From: Pipra filicauda
Taxonomy: Eukaryota; Chordata; Aves; Passeriformes; Pipridae
Assembly (NCBI RefSeq): GCF_003945595.2
Contig: NW_024104376.1
Span: 1 to 64,000 of the forward strand
Length of the DNA: 64,000 bases
Direction of reading: 5' to 3'
In this document: positions 38,301-58,852 of the stretch, one piece after another
Position numbering within the stretch: position 1 is the stretch's first letter
Layout of the letters: each line of letters starts with the position of its first letter
Notes under the pieces: generated by a model
What the model saw: only the letters and a program-made list of their open reading frames with translations
Databases searched by the model: none
Told to the model about the DNA's origin: nothing
Made by a program: the position numbers and the translations under genes

Positions 38301-38439
38301 CCCAAAACTTTTACAAACAAACATTTTCTATTACTTTTAAGAAACTGTGCATAGTTGAGCCAGTCTGAACGAAAAGAAGATACACACGAAATGTTTTCAG
38401 TATTTTGAATGGGCAATGTTCCTTTCTAAAGGTTCCTTT
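29301..38439. other. Intergenic between COLEC10 and MAL2, no recognised gene
   Basis: About 9 kb with no recognised exon, RNA gene or clear mobile element. Items seen: a CTTT run near 29556-29570; a small GC-rich, CpG-containing patch at about 30059-30125 inside a 155-codon open frame (29916-30383, +) with no known domain; a 134-codon frame at 34379-34783 (+); a T run at 36079-36090; a 119-codon frame at 37358-37717 (+). I do not call any of these frames genes. Confidence 0.5.
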
Positions 38440-38470
38440 AAAAAAAAAAAAAAAAGAAAAAAAAGAAAAA
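38440..38470. repeat. A-rich tract before the MAL2 CpG island
   Basis: A run of about 15 A, then G-interrupted A blocks (AAAAAAAAGAAAAA). It lies about 110 bp before the CpG island begins. No retroposed gene body precedes it, so it is not clearly a poly(A) tail. It may be a nucleosome-excluding tract at the edge of the promoter. Confidence 0.85.
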
Positions 38471-38561
38471 TGCCACCTCGTAATTTCGAAGCCCCAAATA
38501 TCTGTAACCAGAAGGTAAATAACAACCTTTTGCAAGCCGGCATTAGGAAATCACGGACTGA

Positions 38562-47751
<9,190 letters not shown>

Positions 47752-48992
47752 AGAGAGATTGACACCCATGTGTTTCACTTCAGATCAAATTAAGTGCTAC
47801 TTGTCTGTTTTACTGTAATTCCAAAAAGACTTTTTTTCTGCTTAAAATCTGTTTTAAATGCAAATAACCCTTAATTAGGATTTCCTCAACAAGTTTCCAT
47901 CTCTTCCCTTTCTAATATTTACTTTTATTGTGTATACATTTTAAGTGTACTCGTATGGTATTAGGGAGTTCAGAGATAAACAGACATGTCATTAGCAGAC
48001 AGCAGAACTCTAGTGCTACATCAATAGAGGAAGAAAATGGAAATTAAGCCAAGATGTTGACTGCATAGACAGAAAAAAAGCTTCCCTCTTGTTAAGTCCT
48101 GGGATTGGGCCTTAAGTGTCTTGCAGCATTATGGTGCACTCCACACAGGTCCAGCCTTGAGGCTCCTTGTAGAGTCATGGATGTTCTGTGTGCTGCTCTT
48201 TGCATGATCAGAGCTGACTTTGAGATATCAACTTAGTATATATGTATTATTAACTTCGATGTACAGAGAATATATTTTAAAATAACCATGCAGTGAAATT
48301 TTTTGATACTCTTTTGTAGCCATATCTGGCTGTGGTCATCTGATCCTTGAAGCTTATTACATTCTATACTAGATGAAAACTGTTTGGGACTGACAATCAG
48401 TAGTTCATTCGTTTTAGGAACTATTTATCAGATCTATTTATACTGCAAAACAAAACAGTGCATTTGTGTTGTGTGTGTATATACATGGTGTATCTTTGTT
48501 TAACAGGAATATTTGCACTGTTTTACTTCCTTAGAGTACAGATTTGTTTTTGTTACTTAAAGTGCTGCATTTGTTGGGTATTGTGTGAGTCAATATCATT
48601 TGAATGGAATGTTACCAAATGGTGAATAATGTCTGACCTCAATTCTTGCAGTGTGTTATTTGTTGCATTCTAAACCTGCAGTGTTGTAAAGGTGTTTTTA
48701 TTTGGACAGATGCCTGTGCAACATCTTACTGAAAGCAGTGGAATGCAAAGCAATCCACCCACTATGGAGTTTGCTTTTCACACGAATGAAGTTTAATTGA
48801 GCCTTTCTTGAATATCCTGTTGTATAATGACATGCAATATTTTATATAGATAATTGATTTAGCAAAACTAAACGATAACGTTGTGCTCTGCTCCCTGACA
48901 CTCACGTCCTTTTGCAGATGGTGAAATTTTTTTTATATTGCTAGCAAATAATTTTTGCTGTTGCGAATAGTGCCAAATAGATAACCTGGGAG

Positions 48993-48998
48993 AATAAA
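48993..48998 (+). terminator. AATAAA, possible proximal poly(A) signal of MAL2
   Basis: A canonical hexamer in the predicted 3' UTR, about 1.24 kb after the stop. The following 40 bp are not clearly GT-rich. Confidence 0.4.
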
Positions 48999-49540
48999 AG
49001 CTCCCTGTCATTCGTAAAACAACTTGTTCACTACATCCTGCCAGTGCACCTGAATATTCTGCAGAGACCAGCAGTGGTTGGTAAGGGAAGACAGGATTTC
49101 CTTCATTCCCAGGTGTACTCATTCTCCTTGAGCCAACAACGGTATCTGCCATGGAAGTTGCTTTATCAAACTTGTCAGGGACAAGCATTTCTGAGAGGCA
49201 GCCACCCCCAGCAGTGCCCTGCAGTCCCTCCTGACGCAGGATAGGTTCTCATGGGTGACACGGCACTGAGTGGCAGCCCTTCTGACTACGGAACCACTTG
49301 GTCATCTGGAATTACTGCAATGGGATGTTTTCCATTATCTGTTTTCTGAATCTTTTTTTCTTCCAAAGATTTTGTACTCTTATCTGATTTTTTTTTTCCT
49401 AATTCTCTAATTGCGTTGAGACTTTTTGTGAACATTTTATCTAGAGCCATATACTTTTAAAAATACTTCATATTGTAAAAAATACCTTTACACTGGAGTA
49501 TATGGATGAAAGTATATAACAAAGACTTATGCTAAGCAGC

Positions 49541-49546
49541 ATTAAA
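49541..49546 (+). terminator. ATTAAA, likely distal poly(A) signal of MAL2
   Basis: The common ATTAAA variant followed, about 25-55 bp later, by GT-rich sequence (GGCAGTAGTCTGG, TTTTGTCTTTGG), as expected for a cleavage site. The placement is inferred. Confidence 0.5.
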
Positions 49547-49565
49547 GTTACTTAATATATTTATG

Positions 49566-52500
49566 GCAGTAGTCTGGTTAATAATTTTGTCTTTGGAAAG
49601 TCAAAAAAACTACCTTGCAACTTTGACTCGCTGACGCTAGACATACAAAATTAAGGCTAAGATTTCTTGAGAAGGCACAATTGCATTGGGGCTGGTTTCA
49701 TATATATATATGTATATACATAGTTTCACAGCTGTTTTGGCATGTGACACTGCGTGAATATTAGTGAGAATAGTAAGGCCGGCTGCAACAACATTTCAGA
49801 TGGATGCTGATCTTTGGTGTGGTTTCTTCTGTATCCTGCAACCTGGCTGAGCACTGCTCACCACAGACTCTGCATGCCACAACTATGGTCTTGGCAGCCA
49901 GCTGGGGTGATGGAGAGCAGATCTTAATATTTTGACTATTAAAACCTACAGAGTATGAATCCCACACCTGGTGTCAATTAAAAAGCTTCCAAAGTTTCGT
50001 CAGCATTTGTATCTAACTTCCAAGTTCAAACCTGAGCTGTAAAGGTCATGATTAATGGGTGCTACTCAAGTCTCCCAATCTACTTGTAGAAGTCCAGATA
50101 GCAGAGTGTGGTTAGTGTAGAATGGAAACTGTTTGCACAGTGAGGAAAGACTGAACTTTTCCCTCTTAAATATCAAAGGTAAACAAAGGACAGAGAAGAG
50201 ATAAAGGTAAAAACTACAGTAATGAAGAATGACTTTAACAGCTAAAATGGAGTGAAAGAATGGAATTTTTCTCATAGTATGCACTGTACTTTGAGGAAGA
50301 TCTAAGGAAAGACACACCAGAACATGCAGTTACATTCTTTAAAAAAAAAAAAAAGGAAAAAAGTCAGTAGTTAATTTGCTATTACTTTGTACTGGGAGGT
50401 AAAAAGATAGGTGTGACTCAGAAATGGTATGTGATTGCTGGATATCTGTATGCAGATACTGATATGGGAATAATACGTAATCCTTGTGATAGGTATTATA
50501 GATGATATATGCAAGCTGGTTCTAATAAGTCTCACTCTTCCTTGTACAAAAATTCCCCCAAGCCTATAACCTTGAGGAACGCAAGCTTAGACCTTCCAAA
50601 GAATGGAAAGCATAGGAGGGGACATAGGGAGATAAATAATCTCAATTAATTTAGGGCAACAGGAAGAAGACCACAGATGCTAAATAGTGTTTTCAGCAAA
50701 CATCTCTGTTTGATGTGAAGTTGCAGTGCAGCACTGTCTAAGACACCAGGCAGGTCCCTACTCTTAGAAGATATTTCAAGGTGTTTTGGATATGACTGTG
50801 TGGTAGCTGCTGGTAAATAAGAAGAAGCCTCAAAGGAGACTTTCCTTCAAAGGCTACAGAGATAAGCAGCAGTTTATTGCTTTTTGCTAAAGAGAAATGA
50901 AAGTGCAGATTTTAGAAAACTAAAACTTTATTAGAATTTTTTCAGAAAATATGCACAGCAAGTGCTTCACAGGAGTCCAGACTCTGCTTCTACCTCGCTG
51001 AATGTCTGGAAATAATCAAAAATTATACAGGTCCTGCAGTGATTATTGATCTGTGAAGATCAGTCTGTTCAGGTTCTCATGATTTCTCTGCTGGGTACAT
51101 TGGTTATAACTCCTGATGTGAGTAAAGTTATGCTACGTAAAATACTGCCTTAAAATACAGCTGTAAAACACAGCTGTAAAAGGTGAGAGAGGTAGAATTA
51201 ACGATCACACAAATCTGTGCCCTTCAGAAACATTAAAGAAAAAGCACTGGATAATCACTAAACCAGCTGTTCTTTGTCTTTTGCTTCCAAAATGATGACA
51301 ATGCTGACTCCCGTTGCATTTCCTCTAAGCATAGTATGTTTGCATTTGCTTTATAACTTTAAAAAATGTTGGCCTTCGTAATTTCTCCATCTGAATTTGA
51401 AAAAATAGTGCTAAGAGAGCTTACAACTCTAATAGCTTGTTTGTTCCATTTTTATCTAGATACTGTGAAATCGGTCTCTGAATGCAAATGTCCTGATGCC
51501 TTTCACGCTCCTCTGCCAGGCTGCCCAAGTCATACAGAAAGGCTTCCCAGGGTTTTGTCTGTGGATAACAGTGAACTAGTTCTCAGACTGAGATGCAGTG
51601 TGTTGTATTTCTTTCTTAGCTGTATTTTGTACAATTGGTCATGATGCATTAGCCTTGTTGAAACACAGAGAAAACCATCAGAAGAAAAAGCAAACCTGAT
51701 GTACTAAAGTCAGTAAACAGCAATGGAAAGCCCATAATATTTTTTTAAGAAGTTGAGTTCAGCATGAATATACCCCTTTCTCCCATTGGGTTAAGTTTCT
51801 TTTGGTCAATGATGGTGTTTATCTAGATACCCTTATAACATGACCAGCTCAGAATTTACAGTATTTATCCTCAAGGTGCTCCTGGAAAGGGGGGAAGTGC
51901 TATTCCCATTTCACAGGTGGGAAACTCAGAGACACTGAACAACAACTTGCTTGCCAAAGGCCTGTCGTGGGAGATCTGTGGTGGAGCAGTAAAAGGAAAC
52001 CTGGTTTCTCAGGTGAGAGTTTCTCCATGCCCTGCCCAGCAGCCCCTACTGCTGCCCACTGTGGGCTGGAAGGAAGCAATGTGGTGTGGATGCTATGTGA
52101 CCTGTCCCACTCCTGTCTCTGTCCTGGTGGTATTACTCTGGCAATTAGTTACATGGGGTTAAAAGGTAGAATGAGGAGAATTATGAGTCAAAGGGAGCTT
52201 TAACGTGCCAATTTGGCTTTCCTGTATTAAACATAATAGTTTCTGGGTGTTCTAACAAATTTTGATTATGCATGATACATGGAGTTTGAGGTTTGAGGTG
52301 TCGATCAACCTCCTGCATCTTAAGAGAGGAAACAGATCCTCAGGAATCTGCAAGTTTCAGCTGCTCCCTCTTATACAGCATGTTTGAACCCTAAATTCTT
52401 GATGCTAGTAAAATATTACCTGCCTTAAACCTGCCAGGACATAGCACCTTCAGTTCAGAAACCTGAGCTAAGTTTTGGCAGCTAACCTGTCAAGCTATTC

Positions 52501-52645
52501 AAGGAAATCCAGTGATCAAACATGATTACGCCTAGGTGTGGTTTTAACACCTTTTTTGCCATATGGTTATTGCAAATATCTGTTGGGATTCTGGAGATTA
52601 TGGACAAAATATTCATATACATGTCCAGACTTACTGTGCCTGTCT
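49566..52645. other. Intergenic after MAL2, no recognised gene
   Basis: It holds a short TA-rich microsatellite (49699-49720), an A run (50340-50354) and a small local repeat of ACAGCTGTAAAA (near 51159-51181). No exon of CCN3 was recognised. Confidence 0.55.
49699..49720. repeat. TA-rich microsatellite
   Basis: Alternating TATATATATATGTATATACA. Confidence 0.85.
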
Positions 52646-52719
52646 CTAGAGAGGCTCTTATGCACTTGATGATCCTTGTGGGTCCCTTCTGACTCAGAAT
52701 ATTCTGTGATTCTGTGATA
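52646..52719 (+). mobile_element. CR1 LINE, short 3' tail fragment
   Basis: It contains CTTGATGATCCTTGTGGGTC, then CCTTCTGACTCAGAATATTC and the tail TGTGATTCTGTGAT. About 75 bp, directly followed by another CR1 fragment in the same orientation. Confidence 0.8.
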
Positions 52720-53043
52720 TAAATATCCCAAAGGTGAGTGCCAAGAGGATGGTGCCAGACTCTTTTCAGTGGTGCCCAGTGACAGGACAAGGAGCAATGG
52801 CCGTAAACTAAAATACAAGAAGTTTTGCCTCAACATGAGGAAGAAATTCTTTCCATTGAGGGTGGCGGAGCACCGGAACAGACTGCCCTAGGAGAATGTG
52901 GAGTCTCCCGCTCTGGAGACATTCAAAACACACCTGGTTGCATCCCTTTGTCACCCACTTGAGGTGACCCTGTGTTGGCAGGAGGCTTGGACTAGATGAT
53001 CTGCAGAGGTCCATTCCAATCCTAACAATTCTGTGATTCTGTA
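52720..53043 (+). mobile_element. CR1 LINE, 3' fragment (about 320 bp)
   Basis: It has the standard order of the CR1 3' region: CTCTTTTCAGTGGTGCCCAG, TGACAGGACAAGGAGCAATG, AACATGAGGAAGAAATTCTT, GGCTTGGACTAGATGATCTG, and the tail ATTCTGTGATTCTGTAA. It is 5'-truncated and non-coding. Confidence 0.93.
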
Positions 53044-53266
53044 ACTGAGCCCTATGGATCCATACAGAGTTTGATTATGGTTGCACCATTACTAGTAATC
53101 TTAAAAGAATGACTGGAGATATTAATCTCATCTGAACACCTTTTCCTGTTCATCTCAGCAAGCTGTGGCCTATGTCATTGGGCCAGTGGTGCGGCAGAAT
53201 AAACAGCAGATCAGAACAAGCCCAGAGGAATGCTCTACTTCCCTTGCAGAGAAAAGCATCATAGTA

Positions 53267-53312
53267 TCATAGAATAGTCTGGGTTGGAAGGGACCTTAAA
53301 GGTTCTGCACTC
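53267..53312 (-). mobile_element. CR1 LINE, very short 3' tail, reverse strand
   Basis: ATCATAGTATCATAGAATAG and then CTGGGTTGGAAGGGACCTTA is the reverse complement of a CR1 end. The right edge is uncertain. Confidence 0.85.
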
Positions 53313-55095
53313 CTGCTGCAGAGCTCGGGCCTCCCACAGCCCCGTGACAAAGGTGCGGGGGCTTCATGATGAACTGATTACAGGCTCAGACAGCTCTGCT
53401 TGCAGTGCCCACCAGTGACTGGCTGTTAACTTTACTTTGTGACAGGTGGTGTTTTGGGTTCAATAAGCTTTATGAAAATAATGATGCAAAAAGGGTTTTA
53501 TTTCTGTAAACACTTTGCTGACTCTTGTTTTTTCCCATACAAAGATCACAGCCATTTTAATTTGTGATTACTTTTTAAGTGGAAAACACACTTTAACATA
53601 AATTAATAATGTGATTAATCATATCATATGTCTTGCTCTTCACAAATTGCATGGTCTTGGAAGTATTTCCAGACACTTGGGTCAATGTGAACTCCCCAGC
53701 TTGGTTACAGCTCTGTGCCACAATAAGACCTGAAAAAGCATTTTCTCTTCTCCCTGCCTCTTCCCTGGTTTTAGAAAGAAAGAAGGGAGCTGCAGAATGA
53801 TCTGGACAGTCTGAATAATCCAAAACCCAAATGTGGTGTATTGGAATATGATTCCTTCTTTAGGAGCACAAAAAGGCGTGGATGGTCTTAAGGTTGTTAC
53901 ACCAAGATAAGATACAGCAAATGGGTGAAATGGGGTGGGAGGCCTGCCAGTTAGAAAAGGAGAATACGACCTTAGTACTTGGCTACAACTGTTTGCTGTA
54001 TAAAATCTGGCATTGAATCCAGCACTTAGCTCTATAACATACCTGTTTTTCAAACTGTAAATACCTTGGCCTGGGATCTAAAGCCCTGGGGAACCTGTAG
54101 GGCCAGCTTAGAGCTTTGGGCTGTTGGAATAAGAGGCAAGATGAATCATCACCAGATGCTTCAACCCAAAATTCAGGAGCAGAGGAGAAGGGAAATTGTT
54201 TTCAGGTCCACTTTCCAACTTGGTATCAGCTCTAAGAGTTGGGAGAAGGGCAGGAGTAGTTCTCCTCTACCTCTGTTCTCTGGCTCCAGTTGTCGTGGAC
54301 CCTGGATGACCTGGGGGACAGAAAGGAGGAGGACTTGGACAGAGGTGTCATCTGAGTCCTGAAACACGCCTGACTTACCCACAGCACTGGCAGCTGTTCC
54401 TGGACCAAATCCAACATCCAGCCCCTGACTTATAATAAAAATTAAATATATGCCATAATGAAATTGTCAAACAACAAGGCCGAGTCTTAGCTGGAGCAAA
54501 TGTTCTTAGAAAAAGACACGGTTACCTCAGAGAGAAATTTAATGGTGAACAAGAGGCCAAATTGTTCTTTTAGTTACATAAATGCAACTTCCAGTCGCCA
54601 GCAAGGAATTTCACTAATGGAAGTAAGAGCAGAATTTTCCCTCAGCACTAAATAGAGCTGACCTTTGAAACAAATGGTATTACAAATTCCTTGGCCTTCT
54701 GTTATTTGCTATTCCTCTTAAGGATCCTGCTGCTAGAGCAAGGTGCTGCTGGGATATGTTTCTGCTGCCATTAGGGGACAAATAGCCTTTGTGTTCATGG
54801 CAGACTTAGAAAGTGTGAAGACTCCAAGATAAAAATCCAGCACTTGTAGAATCTCATTATTTTGGAGGACATGACTTATGGCTTGTGAATGGTTTAGGGT
54901 TGGCAAAGTGGAGAGGGAATATGAGGTACAATGTAGTATAAAGCTCCTAAGATGAAAAACTGCTACATTATCACCAAGTTCCAGTGGTCTTTTAGGGATC
55001 TGAGTACCTCTGCTGGCTGAAAGGGTAGCAGGAGAAGAGATCCATGCCGAATTGACTTCCATCCAATGTACCGTAAGATTTTTTGGTAAAAGGAG
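53313..55095. other. Intergenic, no recognised feature
   Basis: Open frames up to 123 codons (53682-54053, minus) have no known domain. Nothing else was recognised. Confidence 0.55.
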
Positions 55096-55195
55096 ACCCG
55101 CGGAGATAACCGAGCAGCTGCCGCAGCCCGTGGCTGACCGGGGCAGTCGGTACCGGCAGATGGAGCCGCAGCGCCGGGAGCCGCTCGGTGCCAGC
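55096..55195. promoter_or_regulatory. Isolated CpG-dense patch
   Basis: About 13 CpG dinucleotides in 100 bp (for example CCCGCGGAG, AGCCGCAGCGCCGGGAGCCG) inside AT-rich intergenic DNA. A 173-codon minus-strand frame (54733-55254) and a 68-codon plus-strand frame (55052-55258) cross it, neither with a known domain. An AATAAA follows at about 55231. It could be a small unmethylated regulatory element, the promoter of an unannotated transcript, or a remnant of a GC-rich mobile element. Confidence 0.5.
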
Positions 55196-55689
55196 CCCAC
55201 TGCAGGGCTCCTGCCTACCCTAATCCTGAATAAACAAAGCTCCCAGGAGTGCAATTAGGAACACTCATTATAACTTAGGTGATTCATCTGAAAGGACCGG
55301 GCTTACTTTTTCATCTTTTTGTTATAAGAAGACATAGCAACAACTTAGCATTGCACATGACTTTATACTTTTGTCACTATGGTTGTGTTAAAATTTCATA
55401 TTTATCAAGAACAATCCTAGGACACAAATCCTACAATGCAAATTCCCTTTTTGTGGAGTTGAGGTAGCTGGAGACAGTACCCTTCACTCTTCTTCCTGCA
55501 GGACACAGTTGGCTTTATTGACTTCTAGAAATCATTTGTGATTGAAATCCATGTAGCTCCACTAGGTTAGAGAAGTAGAAACTAGCCTTCAAACCTTAAG
55601 GGGATTTTGAAGGGATTTCTTTTTCCTAGGGATTTTTAAAAGTTAACCAGGTCAACTAATTTAAAATGGCAACAGAACCAGTTCATACC

Positions 55690-56620
55690 ATGGAATTGCT
55701 GTCATTGCAGTTTGTGGATGATACTTTAGACAGTCAAGTTCTGTGCAGGCCATGAAGACATCATCAAACTGAGTTGGCTCAAAGGTGGCAGATGAACTTT
55801 GTATAGATAAATCCAGGGCAATGCATCTAGGAAAAAATTATCCACACCAAACTTGGAACTGTGAGTTACAATTTAGGCAAGAGATCTCTGAGCCACTGCT
55901 GATGGTACTCTGAAATCATCAGCTCAGTATGCAATGGCAAACAAAATCCAATAAAATGTTGGAACTCATAAGAAAGTTATTAGGAACAGGACAGAGAGTG
56001 TAATGTTACTGCTACATTAAAAAAAAGCCCCAAACCACCCTAATGCATTCCTGTAGTAAAGGGCAGTAAAAATGGTCAAGATTTTGAAGCTGCTGCCTTA
56101 CAAAGACTGAAAATACTGGGACTCCACTCTGAAGTGAAGGAGGTAATGGAGTGGGGTAATCATGATTTACCAGACGATGAACATGCTGGTTAAAGCAAAC
56201 ATGTAACTGTTGTTTAGAAGGACCTTGTGTGGGATCTGGGGGACACTTGAGGCAACTACCAAAAGATGGGTTTAAAAGAGATAAAAGAAAGTATTTGCTG
56301 ACACAGTGACTAGTGAACTTCTGAAGCTTGCCACCACGGAAGCTTGTGAAGGCAGACAGTATTAGCATGTTCAAAAAGGGATTGGACAAATTAATGGGAC
56401 TTTATGCAAAAAGGATGAGGCAGGAGAATACCTCTAGTATCCCTAATCCAACAGTTGTGAATGCTGCATATTAGGGGAAAGGGCTGCACGTAACAACCAG
56501 CCTTTTATGTTCTTCCTAAACAGCATGTCCTCTTGCCACTATTGGAAACAGAGCAGTGGGTGAGACGGCTCACTGTGTGACCCCAAGGCCATCTCTTTTT
56601 TGCAGCTTGTGACTTCTTCC
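55690..56620 (+). mobile_element. Ancient CR1/L3-like LINE 3' fragment
   Basis: A decayed but ordered series: TTTGTGGATGATACTTTAGA (from the RT region), TGAACTTTGTATAGATAAAT, AATGCATCTAGG, CTTGCCACCACGGAAGCTTG, CATGTTCAAAAAGGGATTGG, TGCCACTATTGGAAACAGAG and a final GACCCCAAGGCCATCTCTTT. This follows the 3' part of old amniote CR1 elements. No intact frame; edges approximate. Confidence 0.75.
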
Positions 56621-57167
56621 ACGTGGCAAGGTTCTCCTGCAGGATACAGCCTCACCTGAATCCTCAGTCCTTGCTCCATCACCAAAATGCTGAGTTCATC
56701 CTCAGGCTGAGGTCAGCTGTTAGTTTAAAATCAAGCCAGCTAAATAAAGATTTTCAGGAAAAGGTGCAACTTGTTTATCCTAGCATAAACAGAGCTACTT
56801 GATTTTGTACAAATGAATAGCAGTGTTGGCTCCTGTTTCTTTACAAGGCAATTGGAGAACAAGAGGCAAGATCAGCTCATGCTCTTTTACACAGTTTTGG
56901 GAGGAGTAAATGGGTACAATACAAGATGCCCAAGTCAGCTGAGGAAGTTCTACCTTACCTTTTGGTACTGCTCTTCGGAGTTGCCCCCAGAACATTTTTC
57001 AGCAGTGACAAGGTGAAAGCTAATCATAAAACTAAGTATTTGTACAAAGTTATTGAAAAAAGATTAAGGAAATTTTCATGTTATCTCCTAGATACTTCCT
57101 GGCCTGTTTTTTTCTTCCCCGGTTCATTACCTTTTCTTACACAATTCTGTGAGGGTTGGGCTGCCTG

Positions 57168-57222
57168 TACACACATATAAACACACACATGCACACGCAG
57201 AGACACAGACAGACACCCACAC
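57168..57222. repeat. Imperfect CA-repeat microsatellite
   Basis: ACACACATATAAACACACAC and further CA, GACA and GCACA units. Confidence 0.9.
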
Positions 57223-58820
57223 TTCCTCATCCCACTCACAGTTTTCACAGTCTAATTCCCTTCCCAGTCTCTCCATAGCATCCTGGTTCAGCCGTTCTCT
57301 CTGCTCCATCTTGCTTTTTTATTCTTTTAATAGTCCCAGTTTCCTTTGTGTAGTGTTTTCGGGCCGGTATGCCTTGCTGGTGTTTCATGCCTGTCTCTTC
57401 TCACTGTCCTTGTGTCATGTTTTAATATTCCTTGTTGTCAGCCTTAACCAACTCATCACTTGTGTCAGACACAAGATGGGAGTGTCGTCCTCCAAGTGAC
57501 TTGAACAGGGCTGTGGGACTTGAGGTAACCAAGGAATTACACTCTGCTGTGGGCATGCCACTGCTTCTTTGTGTTGAGTGAGGGACCTTGGAGGTGGTCA
57601 GGTACCTGCCTTTCTCTTGTAAAACGTGCAGCTGCTTAGTAATATAGATACAGAATTATTTCACTATAGGCAGAGCAGTTTTTCCCCGTTGCTCTGTTTG
57701 AAAGGATTGAATGACTTCTGATGAAATCTTTCCCAAACAGTTCAGCAGCAAATAAGCAAACATCATGGAGAATTTCAGCCTAGAAGTCTTTCAAAGGAAA
57801 GGTTACATTTCTTTAATGATAGGCAATGCTTTCTGCTCTGGCCATGGGATATTTAAGCCTTCACACCAACAAGTCCCTTGACACCAAAGCAACACTGCCT
57901 TTTTTGGATAAAATTTCAGCTGTATGATCATCACTGGAAAATGCTTGTATTGTTATGACCAAATTTTCTCAATTACAATCTAAATGCCATTTTTCTGAAG
58001 TAAATGAGAATGAAGTTTGCTTTTCAGACTGAGTGAGAAAAGTATTTGCCACTTTTAAAGTCCCCCTCTCCTCTGAGTATATGTACCACTTTTCTGGAGG
58101 TCTGAAGCTGAGGACCTCTCCTCTTACTGCTGTGGGGCATCTGTCTTGGCTTGTTCAGCTGTGCCAGCTCACATCAGCTGAGCATCTAACCTGGCCTTTA
58201 ATTAAGTTCTTTTTTAACCTTTATGCTTTGTGTTTCTTTACCCAGCAATCACCACGATGATGAGGAACAACTGACAATAAGAGATAAAAGCATATGGGAG
58301 CAAGTGAAGGGAACAAACTTCCAGCACCAGTTTTTCAGAGGTTCACAATAACACACTTCCCCCAGAGAGTATTCTTTACTCAAATATCCATTAAAGGGTA
58401 GCAAGTAACCATGGGATTCAGTATATCTCTGAGTATTCAGCACTGAGACTGCACAGCTTCCTGGATTGTCTTTAACAGGAGACAAGGCAGACCTGGAAAG
58501 CTTTCCATTTTCCAGCCTGCTGGCTTTAGCAATAATGTCATGTAAGTCCAAAGGGAGGCAAGTGACCTTCTAGCTCATGCTATTGTGCTGGTAACACACA
58601 TAAACAAAGCCTGTAGCTAGAGGGGGAAGAATTTCACCAAAAATAAGGTCTAAGGAGAGGTCCTTTCCTTTTTACCTTCTCATATAACCCTCCTGTCGTG
58701 AAAGCTCTTCCAACTGACTGGTGTTTTTGTCCTCCATCCCCCTAGGGGGTTTAAACTCACCTCTCCCACTGTCAAAAGAGATCCTTAAGCACCGCACTCT
58801 CAGCCAGGCTGGAATAGCTC

Positions 58821-58852
58821 ACAAACATACATACACACACATACATACACAT
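58821..58852. repeat. CA/TACA microsatellite
   Basis: ACAAACATACATACACACAC followed by ATACATACACATG. Confidence 0.88.

Larger units (their letters stand above)
47752..49565 (+). other. MAL2: MAL2 3' UTR (predicted)
   Basis: AT-rich sequence with several ATTTA pentamers (two close together near 48421-48440), as in 3' UTRs with AU-rich decay elements. The length of about 1.8 kb is set by the poly(A) signal candidate at 49541. Open frames here are short and not called genes. Confidence 0.6.

Noticed and set aside
55485..55530. Possible CR1 piece (AGGACACAGTTGGCTTT)
   Set aside because: Only about 17 bases match the CR1 region seen in reverse near 14.36 kb, and the flanks do not. Too short to call.
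57149..57499. 116-codon frame across the CA microsatellite
   Set aside because: Its start is repeat-encoded (Thr/His rich) and the rest has no recognised domain.
57168..58852. Repeats as a possible CRISPR-like array
   Set aside because: They are simple CA microsatellites without spaced identical repeats, and the organism is a eukaryote.
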